A stretch of 64,000 nucleotides of DNA from Takakia lepidozioides. Lineage: Eukaryota; Streptophyta; Takakiopsida; Takakiales; Takakiaceae. The position numbers and the translations under genes were made by a program. The stretch's first letter is position 1, and the number at the start of each line of letters is the position of its first letter. The stretch is from NCBI GenBank assembly GCA_030704615.1, contig CM060732.1:81181171-81245170 (forward strand), in the 5' to 3' direction. Below, one piece after another: positions 22,146 to 33,294 of the stretch. A model generated the notes under the pieces. The model searched no databases, was not told the DNA's origin, and saw only the letters and a program-made list of their open reading frames with translations.

Positions 22146-23529
22146 GTATGATATATGATATAATAAAATGTTTTTGAGTATCATTAGTACAATGATGTAC
22201 ATGAAAATACTAAGGTATTAGAAAAGAGCAATATGAGATTACATTAGGTTGGTCCCATTAAAAAGTTCACTCTCATCTACTATCTCTAATATTTTATTTT
22301 ATTTTTAACTAGGAGCCATGGAAAGCGAGTACAACATGGATAAAATAGTCAAACTTGAAAGTGGAAATAACCAAGTTGTGTTATAGTGAAATTTGGTGAA
22401 ATACATATAGTAATCTAAGAACATTAGATCTATTCCAATCCGACGATTAAAATATTTCAACCATTGAACACGTGTAGACCAGTGTTATCATTAACCCGGC
22501 CAAGAAATCATTGATGATTTGATCGCGTTGGCCCATTTCATTTATCCTTACACTTGCCCTTTAGACATGTAAAAATCTGAGATACCCTTACCAGTCTAAA
22601 GGGTAAATAATTTCCATATACCCTTTATCCACGGGTAAATATAAATTTTTGGAGGATAAATAGCAAAAGGGTAAGTAAAAAACTCTTCTTCATCCCTAAG
22701 CATTGCCCGCCAAGTCAGAGGGGAAAGTGTCCTGCCACTCTACGGTAGACTCAGATACTCGGATATACTGATGCCGACCATGGGCCCAGGAGATATCAAA
22801 GCCCATTAGTAGCTGCATCCTTCTTCGTTCATAAGCTCGGGGAAGAGCTGCAACAACAACCAACATCGTTCCGTCCCTAAGTCATCAAGTCAAAGTGCAA
22901 GTTAAGTTGGTTTGATACTGGGGAGCTTCCCTTCAAACACTCTCTTACATCTGACCTTCTAGATGTGCCAAAGAGTGTGAGCCCTTGTACAAGCCCAAAC
23001 CCGGCAGGATACATAGAACTGGAACTCTGAAAAAAGTATGACGGAGCGTAACTTATGGTGTCACTTCACCACAAGGGCTACTGCCTTCCAGCTGAATTGT
23101 GGACACCTTCATGCCACACCAGTGGTCTGGAACTCTGAACATTTAAGGGAGCTGAGTCCATTTAACATGGAGGGAGAGAACCAAATCCCACATCGTTCTA
23201 GCAAATGGGTAGAGGCAGCTATACAATGGACATGGAGGATCAGGCCGTTGTCATGAGGCATTGAGTGGCAAGATCCTATTGGCAATCTTCCAAAGAAAAG
23301 CACGCCCGCTTGATCTTTCCTTCAGATTTCTTTGCACACAAGCTAGGTTCCAGTTTTTAGGACCAAGGAGAGAGGGTTATCATTCCATTTACCAGCAAAG
23401 GAGCAAGAGGATGAGAGAAGGGAGTATCCATTTTTACCTCAGTAAGCAAATGAAATGAAATGGTGTTTTACAACGTCCGCGGAATGCCCATCGCATTGGG
23501 ATAGACTTAGTGACCGTAGGGGTTCAAAC
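22146..23529. other. Intergenic DNA with a truncated SINE family 3 copy
   Basis: Positions about 23040-23130 (CGTAACTTATGGTGTCACTT and following) match the body of SINE family 3 (5775-5860), but the tRNA-like part is lost. No gene is recognised in the rest. Confidence 0.5.
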
Positions 23530-24297
23530 CAGTGTTGGGCGTTTCTTGCATTTGTGAAGGAACCTTCGGTTCCGGTTCCACAATTATTTCAAGAGACGGT
23601 TCCGGATCCGGTTCCGGTTTTTTTTTATTGAGCCGGTTCCGGTCCGGTTCCGGATCCAACTTTTAAACATGGGGACGGTTCCGGTTACCGGTTAGTTGCT
23701 GATAAAAACCATCGGTTCCGGTTAGGTTCCGGTTCTATTTTAAAAATATATTTGTTTAATTTAATTAGATTTAAAATATTATATCAGTCCGGTAGATTAA
23801 ATAGCAGTGTATTCACATATTTGAACTAAAATCCAACGATTTTGTTAGTTTCCACTAACACAAAAAAAAAAAAAAATACTCTAAATAAATTGGTAGAAGA
23901 AAATGGGTAAAATTTTATGGGTTGAAAGTACTATTCAGCTACCTGGCAAGTATTGGCATCTTCAAACATTTTATTAATGAACTTAGCCAGGATATCATGG
24001 AGCTGGAGATTGAACCCAAGATCTCATGGCGCTGCAGCATTGAACATAGAATCTCATGGCCTTCAAGCATTGAACCCAGGATCTCATGAGCTTGAGAGCA
24101 TTAAATAAGTTTTGCCCTGGGCCACCGGCCCCACCAAGGGGTCAAGAACCAGAACCTGTTTTTATCCCCCCTACGCCCCGTTGGCAGGTTCCGGTTCTGG
24201 GTCAGGTTCTGTAGGAATGGGCCCGGTTCCGGTTAACCTGAACCTGAACCTGAACCGGCGGTTAACCTGGGTCCCGGCGGGTAACCGCCCAACACTG
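23530..24297 (-). mobile_element. hAT-like MITE, family A, copy 2 (8-bp TSD GTTCAAAC)
   Basis: Starts CAGTGTTGGGCG (23530) and ends GTAACCGCCCAACACTG (24297). It is flanked by perfect GTTCAAAC at 23522-23529 and 24298-24305. It is 768 bp and in inverse orientation to the copy at 16675. It shares the GGTTCCGG arrays, the CATGAGATCTTGGGTTCAAT-type central repeats and the AT-rich part. Size differences are a poly-A insertion near 23862 and different repeat numbers in the CAGGTTCAGGTT array near the right end. Confidence 0.92.
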
Positions 24298-27200
24298 GTT
24301 CAAACATACTATCCCTATAATTACGGATTGTGCTCACGCCGGCTTTTTTCAGCTCACACGATACCAACCCCAATTTTAGGGGATAGATTTTGGTGAGAGA
24401 GAAGACTCAAAGAAGAGCCATCTTCCCCGACAAGTAGGATACCTATTGTCCCCTATCAAGGATGGCTCTTGGTCCCAACTAAAGCAGGGCTAGCTTTGCT
24501 TTGAAGCTGGCTCTTGGCGGTGATAATGGTTGTATCTGATGGCTGTAAGATGGATCTGAAGCACTCCACAATGGGATCATGTCGGAATAGTACGTTAATG
24601 TGATTAATACCACCTTGTTGGAAGAAGAGGTTTTGCCTTGGTGAAGAGTCCAACTCTATGTGGAGTCTAACTCTATGGCTATCTTTACATAGTTTAGGCG
24701 GGGCACAATAAGAGTGTTGTATTGTCCAAGTTCTTTTGGGAGCCGACAAGCTGTAAAATCCCTTGAGAGACTTCGCAATATCTCCATGTTTCCTCACATT
24801 TTCCACAAATTTTTCCATATATATCCATGCGATGGAGTTCTTTCTTTCTTTCACAATGAGGTACAATGAGGCCCACCTCCTACCTACTTCTATGCTCTCC
24901 TCTACACGTGGCCTCACATTTCACCCATTCCAACGTCCGTTCCTTCCCTCCCCATTGGCCGCTACAATGCTCTCCCTTTTTTTGACCTTCAGGAACAGCC
25001 CCTGCCACCAGGATTTGGGACCCTTATTGTTTATTATTCACCTCAATACTTAAAAAATTTGTACCTAAATGACAGCAGTGGCACCCAAGTTAGCGTAAAG
25101 AAGAGCCTCTTTCCCTTGCGGGTGGTGGCCTTTGGGCTCTAGCTCTATCAAAGCACGACTACCTTACGGTGTGGCCAGCTGGCCACTTTTGATCTTGCGT
25201 TTGTTGAGGATAAGGGCTGTAAGCGATTTGTCCCTAAAGCCTTGTGCTTGGCGTCTCATGGCGAGTTTACTATGAAAGAGGTTAGTTTATCCTCTCACTA
25301 TAATTGAGGGGCATGATTTGTATGCGGTAGCTCCCGGGTATTTCCCCTTTATCCTATATATATATATATATTGAAAATTCAAGTATATGGATGGTTGCTA
25401 GTAAGATTTTTTCCATTTAAAAAACTGGAAACATTTAAAATTTAACCATTAGCGTTCAATATTAAGGTTTTGGCATATGATAAAAGAGTTATAAAGAGAT
25501 CGGATGTTGTCCACATACTTTTAAATGCAAAGACTTTTCCAATATGAACAGGAACATTGAACACATCTGGTTGCAAAAACCTCAAAAACAATGATGTTGC
25601 AGCACACTCAATTGCATTTCTTCCAGAGGCCACAAGCTACCGTCACACCAACTTCCATAATGGGATAATTGACAAGCGAAATAATTCAAGTAACTTATAT
25701 ATATGACAAATAAGTTTTTTTCCATTTTCTCAATTTAAGGGGTCCCACCATGCTCAGAATGCCAGAATGGCCACAGCATTGTAGACTGGTTTTGGTGAGG
25801 GTTCACAAGGCTGGTTGTGCCGTTTTGTGCTAGAAACTTAGGGTTAGGTCAGCCATCTCATTACCATTCATACCCATGTGTCACCTAAGTTTATATTAAC
25901 GGAAGTGTATGTGTTACCGTTTTTAATTATCATTATTATTTTCAAAATGGATTATATAAGTAGTCTCGTCAAACATAGGAATTGAAACCATTTGGGAGTT
26001 GATGATGTTTTCATGAACACCATGCTACCAAGTTGCTATCCAGTCCAATATCAATGAAAGCTGAGGTTTGGCGAAAATCGCAAAGACAATTCATGTGAGT
26101 TTTCTTGAATCACATAAAGGCGGTGCTGATTAGAGGGGGCATAGAGACCTTTATTTCAGCAAAGTAAGTCACCTGGGTCTCTCTTGATTGTCCTTTTGGA
26201 GTGCCCAGCAGCCTATTCCAGCAGGGAGTATGAGAGGTACAAGATGGTGCTTCCCAAGGCAACAGAAAGGCCTGATCAGCAGGGCCCAGTCCCACAAAAT
26301 GTGTAAACAAGTAAGCAAAAGGAGTTGTGGGACAAAAGTATCAGTGAAGCAATAAATAGTAAAAGGTGATCTTCTGTTTGCCATCTCAGTCTTTTAATAG
26401 GAGAAAAAAAGTTGGCCATAAAAGTTGAGAGAAAAGTTAGCGCTGTGGCGAACTAACTTCCAAAACCGTGACCCAAGGTATCCTTGCAGGGCCCGCGTTG
26501 GTGTCACACTTGTTCATCATCGCCCTCGTTCTGTGTGTCCCCAACTTTTTCTGTGCCTCGTGTTTTCCTCTACTGTCCTCGGGATGTTTTCTGGATCTCG
26601 TTATAATTCGCGCGTAGATGACTTGTGCTAGACAGGTGTTTGGGCTCGTCCTGCAATCGGCTGGCTTGGAGTGGAGAGAATCGGTGCTTTGGTATCCAGT
26701 ACTGTCACAGGAGCATTCAGAGGTTTAATTGATCACTTGGGTTGTATTAATCAAGCAAGAATCGATCGACGTTTGAGGATCTCAGGACCACTCCATATCT
26801 TCTGGTAAGATCTCTCGAAAAATCGCTTGCAATTGTCACATATAAGTCCAGACTCCCAGTTGATACTGAATAGGTCCGAGAGATAGATATGGATTCACTG
26901 CATAGGTAACAATATGAACAAAAGTCTGACTTGATGTACATGGGTAGTTGATACATCCTAATGGAGATGATTGATTGAGGTAGGCTGGTTTTTGAGCGAG
27001 TCTTTTCATTTCAGACCTAGCTTAGTTGGCTCAGCGTCCCACCCCTCTTTCATCTTCGAATCTGAGTAGAGTTGAGTTTATGCAAGTCTTTGCTCAGTTG
27101 TACTGTTTGCTGAACCGGTGGCCAATTCCGTACTCAAGGATATTGTGATACACTTGTAATATGCTCTTGCCACTGAACTGCTAAGCCTGGTAAACTTAGA

Positions 27201-27481
27201 CTGGAAATCTGCGGGGCATCACAAATTGTACAGAGAGGATCTAGAGAGATTAGAATACACTAGTGTGATAGTGTAACCTTCATCTTCGTTGTCACGAAGA
27301 CCCATCCCTCCCTAATTTGTCTCCTGCAGCTCTTGGTTTCCCTCAACGTAGTGCCTGCTCAAGTTCTAGCTACGTCCGAAGGTTGGCACAATGTGGTCAT
27401 GAAACTGATGGGGTGTCCGTGTCTTGTTGGATGCAGCGTTCTAACTCATACTTGTATTGAAGAGTCACCCAGGGGACGCCA
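24298..27481. other. Intergenic DNA; SINE-related tail, one unassigned open frame
   Basis: A minus-strand open stretch of 153 codons (24456-24917) has no ATG at its start and no recognised domain; I do not call it a gene. At about 25265-25335 a plus-strand SINE tail occurs (hairpin 25277-25295, then GGGGCATGATTTGTATGC), followed by a (TA)n run near 25355-25370. 27290-27340 may include a 5' UTR splice acceptor (TTTGTCTCCTGCAG) for the next gene. Confidence 0.5.
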
Positions 27482-28420
27482 ATGGCTGAGAGGATCTACC
27501 CGGCTACGTATTCGCCTTCGAGCAGAAGCAAGGTGCCCCCGCTCATGGCTGAAAAGATCTACCCGGTTGTGACTGAGCCATCGACAAGAATGGATATGCC
27601 CACTCAAATAGCTGAGGGGACTTACCCGACTGTGTCTGAGCTATCGACGACGCCTTCAGTGAGATCCACTACCTCAACAGGCTTAAGCACGTCAAAGGAC
27701 TTTGAGCCTATCAAAGCTTACACAGTCCCGGGCTGGCATAGCCCAACTTATCCTCCACCTTCCCCCATCGGTCGACCTTCTCGCCGCCGTCGTTCGAATT
27801 GTAATTGCAACTATATCTTAGCCTCTGTCTGCTCAACACTTGTGATCGTCCTCATAGCTTTGGCGATAGCTGCTCTAGTCCTGTGGCTTGATTTGCAACC
27901 AAAGCTCCCACAATACAGTGTTGACGACTTCCACATAGGTTACTTAAACATGACGTCCAGATCTGGTGGCGCCATCACAGATGCAGCTCAGCAAACAGTT
28001 TCTAACACAGTTTTGAACACAGATATTGCCTTCAACCTCACAATACAGAATCCCAATGGAAAGATCGGGATTTACTACAATGCCATCAACGTTCATGCGA
28101 CATACCTAGGGAAGACGTTCGCACAAGGCCATGTGCCTGCAGGGTTCTATCAGGGCCATCGAACGACCACAGTTCTGAAGTTCGATTTGGCGGCCAAAAA
28201 TGCTCCCCTCTCAGATAGCGAGGGACACTCATTGCAGGCCGCTATTGACAAAGACGACATCCCTTTGCATGCACAGATTGATGTGAAGGCAGCTATTAAG
28301 ATCGGATTGTGGAAATCTTTTTATGTCTGGATCCATGTGGTTTGTGACATGCGGGTGAGCCCTCCTACCGCTCCCCAAGGTGCCAAACTGCTGTTTAAGA
28401 CTTGCAAACGGAAGAGATAG
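27482..28420 (+). CDS. LEA-2/NHL (NDR1/HIN1-like) membrane-anchored protein
   Basis: 312 aa, single exon, ATG at 27482. The N-terminal cytosolic part contains three degenerate 21-residue repeats (1-21, 22-42, 43-63; consensus AE-IYP). A Pro-rich stretch (80-98) and a basic cluster RRRR (101-104) follow. A single transmembrane helix lies at about 111-135. The LEA-2 domain (about 145-300) has the NPN signature NPNGKIGIYYNAI at 190-202, the hallmark of NHL proteins, and ends with WIHVVCDMRV and a basic tail. The family includes pathogen-response and stress-associated plasma-membrane proteins. The specific role here is unknown. Confidence 0.9.
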   Translation: MAERIYPATYSPSSRSKVPPLMAEKIYPVVTEPSTRMDMPTQIAEGTYPTVSELSTTPSVRSTTSTGLSTSKDFEPIKAYTVPGWHSPTYPPPSPIGRPSRRRRSNCNCNYILASVCSTLVIVLIALAIAALVLWLDLQPKLPQYSVDDFHIGYLNMTSRSGGAITDAAQQTVSNTVLNTDIAFNLTIQNPNGKIGIYYNAINVHATYLGKTFAQGHVPAGFYQGHRTTTVLKFDLAAKNAPLSDSEGHSLQAAIDKDDIPLHAQIDVKAAIKIGLWKSFYVWIHVVCDMRVSPPTAPQGAKLLFKTCKRKR

Positions 28421-29662
28421 AGATAGAGATGCAATGACCAGATCAGTAGATCAGTTAATTACTGGGGATTGGAGATTAGTATCGGAGATCGAAAACTACA
28501 AGTCCATTCCGAAACGAGCAGTATTCGAATTTAAGCCATTGTACAAGGTGACACAGGGATGCATGCCTTATTCTCTTCCAGGCTTTGGGGCAGGAGCTGT
28601 AAAATATGATGAGCCCACCCCCCCCATGAAGTCTTCTCTCTCTGGAAAGCATGGCTCAATCTGGCCCATACCACCTGAAGCAAGCAAAATGGACAATTTG
28701 TTCATGTTCTAGCTAGCTCATTCGTTGATTCACACAGGAAGTCGTAAGTTCTGAAAAGAAATCATGCTAGACAGTATGATGTAGAGGCAAGACAGACAGA
28801 ATTTTTTGGGTTTATAGAAGCCCTAGGGGGTGTAGGACACAGTATTGGAACCAAGAAAGAACCCAACTTGTAAGCCCTTCAAGAGGCTCAAAACGCTTTG
28901 CATATACTTACTCACCTGGGAGTCTATATCTAGATAACTGTCATAATGTCAGATCAAGAATCATTTCTTCAAAAAATGCTTTTCCATGTTTGACTTTTGA
29001 GAATTGGTAAGGTCTTTGCTCCACATCTGTTTGTTCACAAGTGAGACCAACCAGGGTGCAAAATTAAACCAACAAATCTCCACTAGTGCACAGGCTCAGA
29101 ACAAGGCACATACTTTGGTGCATGATTGGCAAATCTGGCAAATCCCTTTCATACTTCTTGGGCGAACACATCTATAATCCTCTGTTGAAGATGACTGAGG
29201 TGACCATAAGAACACTTGATACTACACCCCAGGTCTGCTTGATAAGTACAATACATCATTTACCCAGGGTGAGAGGGGACAACTGTTCATGTCCCTTTCT
29301 TGAAGGGTTAAGAGGACTCCACATGACATGAACTCGATTAACATAAGCACCAGTAGACAAACTTCAAGGAGTCTCTCCCCCGCTGCCTTCAGCGTTCCAT
29401 CAGAACCCGTCAAGGAGCTAGGACTCCAGAGTAATGACTACAATCTCTCTCTTCTATTAGGGCACAGCAAGAGGACATGGCTTTCCTGCAGAGCCTCGGC
29501 TCGCAAAGCAGTGGCTGATAGCACTGTTACCAAAGAGAAAGCAATTAATCGATACATTTTCCTGAAGCACCTGTGCAATAAACGAGTGAGAGAATGGTTT
29601 CAAATGCAAGTGCTTTATTCAAAAACACACGTTCCATCATCCCTGATCAATCTACCACTATA
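28421..29662. other. Intergenic DNA between convergent genes
   Basis: 3' flanks of the LEA-2 gene and of the DUF1664 gene. No further gene recognised. Confidence 0.55.
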
Positions 29663-31687
29663 CTACGTGTTTGCAAAAGCCCTAAATCGTGACCCTATTG
29701 AAAAATGTCTATGCAAGCCCGCATTAGGTGTGCCAGTGCCACCCAATCCCCTGCCCAATCGAATGTCGCCAGTGCTGTTCATTGATGGAGTCTCAGGAGT
29801 ACCACTTGTCTCATGAGGAATCCTGGAGTCAAGAGAATCCGAGATGTACTGCAAATCTTTCAAACCTGCTATTGGACAGGCTGCTGGAGATGATGTAGAG
29901 CGCTCAAGATGGCTGCCTCTTAAAAGCCGGGACTGAGAGCCAGGAAGTAGCTCGGGTTGTTGTGGCATTTCAATTGATTGAAGAAATTGACAAAGATAAA
30001 GTATACCTTGGTTTGCAAAGTCCTGCTTTCCTTGGACTTCATCAATCTTGACCTCCAAGCCCTCGACAAGACGCTGGACATTCTCAATCTCAACCCGACT
30101 GCGCTGCACCTCTCCTTGAACTTCATAGACCTGGTCTTTAATCAACCCTTGTATTGCAACATTATCATCCAGCCGTTTGGTCAAGAAATCAAGTTTTTGT
30201 GTCAGTTGCCTCTTTGCGTGTGAGACAGCTGATGACACATTTTCTAATTGCTTTGAAACACTCCCTACGGCAGTCGACATGGTCTTCTGTGTTACATACA
30301 TTATGTCACCCCAAGAGCCACCCTTCCACCATAGATACCCATAGCCAGCAGCTCCAAGCACTGCCACTGGCACTATCAGTGAGGTGAGACTCGATATTGA
30401 TGAACTTTGGCTCCCGTTCACAACCGTGATTGGTCGGTTTGAAGCTGCTAATTGTCTCAGTTCTTGTGACAAGCGACGGACCTGGGCTACAAGTGCTGCA
30501 TCATTACCGTCTCCAGATTTATCCCCATCCTCTTTCAGATGCTTGGATAGCACCTACAGAGATTATACAATTTTGTACAAGAATGTGACAAACTCATCCA
30601 AATGTCATGAAACACACAGCCAGCATCTCTACCTCTTTCTCACTCGGCCCTTCCTAAGAACTGGATGCGATAAATTCAGCCACAAAGCTGTAGCAGGCAC
30701 AGCCTAATGAAGTCTCTGAAAACTTTCTGTCACTCTGTGTGTGTGTGTGCGTGTGTGCTTGGGTGTGCTCTTCTACTGTCCCAGTGACCTTCAGGGCCTC
30801 ATGCTAAATATCTTCCTCCTCTTGAGGCGATGTATATGTCATAGCTCCATGGAGGAGGAGGCCTACAAGCACATACAGCTCCAATGGACTTGCTTACTCA
30901 ACTAACAGTCAAACCGCTCCGTGAAGTCCTTGGAAGCCCGTCTTGCAATCACTCATCCATGGGTGGTATCCAGCATAGCCAAGGTTCATCTGTGCAATTT
31001 CTTCTAGCACTTCTACAAGAAACCCATGATATTCTAGACTTCCTTCCACCTACCTGATCTGCTATAGGTGGAGCGAAACCAGGTATAATCATTGTAGTTC
31101 TTCCCATCGATAATTAAGTTGACACTTAATGTGGCCCTTGGATCGTCTCTGACAATGACAATTCCAGCCCTCATCAATCAGAACATCCTGAAGTACATCC
31201 CTCTAGTTAATTGGGACAAATGCGTTCGTGTTGCCCTTTCACTACCTCCTCCACCCTGCCTCACCACCAGGGTAGCTACAAGACAAAGACAAGGTGTGCT
31301 TTCTGGCTTATAAGAATCGCACTTCAGATACAGTCTCTTCCCTAAACCCCCGCTATACAGCCTAATTTCAGGCGAGATCCAAGACCGAGTGACCATGGCG
31401 GAGAGATTCGCAATTAGGTCACAAACTATTATCACGAGATTGCGTGACTTGCTTTGGATGTGCTAGATGTGAATTCACTCGACCACTCACTCTCATTTTC
31501 CGCACAAACACAGAGCACTCGTCTTGGTATAACCATAAATCATACACTCACATCCACCGGTGCATACCTTCGAGAAATCTTCCAAGATGTCTGAAACTCG
31601 TCTCTTCCCCAGAACCACCGTCCCCACCACACCAGCCCCGAAAATAACAAAAACCTTCGTCGCCCCGAGGCCTGCATGCACGGCCAT
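29663..31687 (-). CDS. DUF1664-family coiled-coil membrane protein (2 exons)
   Basis: Exon 1 is 31687-31568 (40 codons) and exon 2 is 30553-29663. The GT-AG intron is phase 0 and the product is 336 aa. Exon 1 begins MAVHAGLGATKVFVIFGAGV, a hydrophobic N-terminus typical of the family. Exon 2 carries LVAQVRRLSQELRQLAASNR, a second hydrophobic segment (about 95-116, SLIVPVAVLGAAGYGYLWWK), the family signature GSWGDIMYVTQ, and a long coiled coil (about 125-235) with KLDFLTKRLDDNVAIQGLIK. The Ser/Pro/Gly-rich tail is variable. DUF1664 proteins are found across plants; their function is not established and an organelle location is only inferred. The exon 2 start was set by the acceptor TCTGTAG and the phase, since no ATG begins the exon. 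Confidence 0.92.
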
Positions 31688-33294
31688 GTCTGCAAGCTCC
31701 TCGACTCTTCCCCGTCCTGTTCGCCGAGCTCAGCTGTTCACCCTACCCTTCCAGACTCTAGGGTTTGAGACTCCCAGAATTACGACGCACCTCTCCTCCA
31801 AATCCCGTGCACAATCTCTACCAGCAGCAACCTACAACAACACTGCACACCGCGGATCCGAGCTCTCCTCCTTCCCATCGCCCCCCACCATCCCCACCAA
31901 GCCACCAACACACCCCGCTCTCACAAACCACTTCTACACCTAGTTATTTTCGCTGCCTTTGCACTTTACACCTCTCTTCTTTCACTCTCCCATAACTTTT
32001 CTTTTTTTTTTTTTTTTTCCCATAAATTTCTGTTCTCTACTCCGATGAAATTGACTTCCGAAGAGAAGATGTAGCTCTGAATTCCAGCTTTCCAACGACC
32101 CCTACCACGCTTTTAACAGATCCACAGTTGATCTGCTATGAATTTTTCAAGTAATTCAAAGCAGGTATTTTGGGTGCCTGGCTGCCCGGCTGCCAAAATT
32201 GAACCCCAATACCAGGGCCGGGCGGGGGGGGGGGGGGAGGAATTGACCGGCAGACGCCGGGCAGGTTGCCGGAAGCCGCACGGCTCGGGGGAGCGGGGCC
32301 CACGCTCTCGCACGCGCGCATTCAACTCCCATCCTATGTCTAGTGTAAGCCGTTTGTTTGAATGGGCTTCCGCTCTCCTGTGATGCATGCTCCACATTCT
32401 TCACACAATCGACTCCAAAGCAGACAAATGAAAGTAGAAGAGGACAATGGACAGAGGTGGGTAGTGGGTACATTGCATAATATGTCAGACTGAGCGTATG
32501 GGCAAAACATCACAGTTTCAGACATCCTTTTTTCGAACCAATTGAAGAAGACCATCAAATTCCTTCAGATTAGGATGCCAGGAAAGTGCAATTCTGAGAG
32601 CAGTGTGCCCCACAGAGGAATGCCATTCGGACAGAGCATTACTCTCGATGAACACTTATGATTCAGAATGTGTAATAGATGGAGGAATATCCAATTGAAC
32701 TGTGGTGAACATGGAGGCCGTCGTCACACTGACACTACTACTCACTGTTCTGATCTCTTTAAGAACAGAATCATCTGCAGGACTGCAGAAGCATTCTCAT
32801 ATTGTTTGGGAGAAGTTTTGTTCTACACTGCATATTCAATATGTGTTTGCAACCTTGCTTTCTGGGAGAGCGGGGGGTGGCGGTGCGGGGTGGCAACTCC
32901 ATAGATCATGAGATCTATATTCCACACTTTAAAATGGTGAAATATTAGCTTTAGTAGAGAAAACAACCAACATACGCACATGACCGCTTCACATCTGGGC
33001 ACAAAAAAATACGTGACAACGCAAAGATGTCTACAAGTAGAGTCCACCATTCTAACTTGAAGTGAAGTGAAGCTGAATACTAAGTTGCTTGTGTATCTTC
33101 ATGCGAATTCGAATAAGACGTTGAATTAAAGAATGCCAAAAAATCTGGGTGTGCACCATCACAGCAGCAAAAGCAACATTAGATAATTTCTCTTACGATG
33201 TGCTTCGAAATCCTGATCCTGATTTAGATGGTTCGGGTTAGTGTCAAAGTGGAAGACATTGAATTGAAACACAATAGATGGATATGGGTGTGCA
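31688..33294. other. Upstream region of the DUF1664 gene; homopolymer tracts
   Basis: Holds the promoter side of DUF1664. A T run (32000-32018) and a G run (32224-32236, inside a GC-rich block) stand out. Open frames here are shadows of composition bias. No gene recognised. Confidence 0.5.

Noticed and set aside
24456-24917. 153-codon minus-strand open frame
   Set aside because: It does not begin with ATG, has no recognisable domain, and lies in repeat-derived DNA; not called as a gene.
31560-31943. 128-codon plus-strand open frame across the start of the DUF1664 gene
   Set aside because: It is antisense to exon 1 of a well-supported gene, and its Pro/Ser/Thr-rich content follows from base composition.
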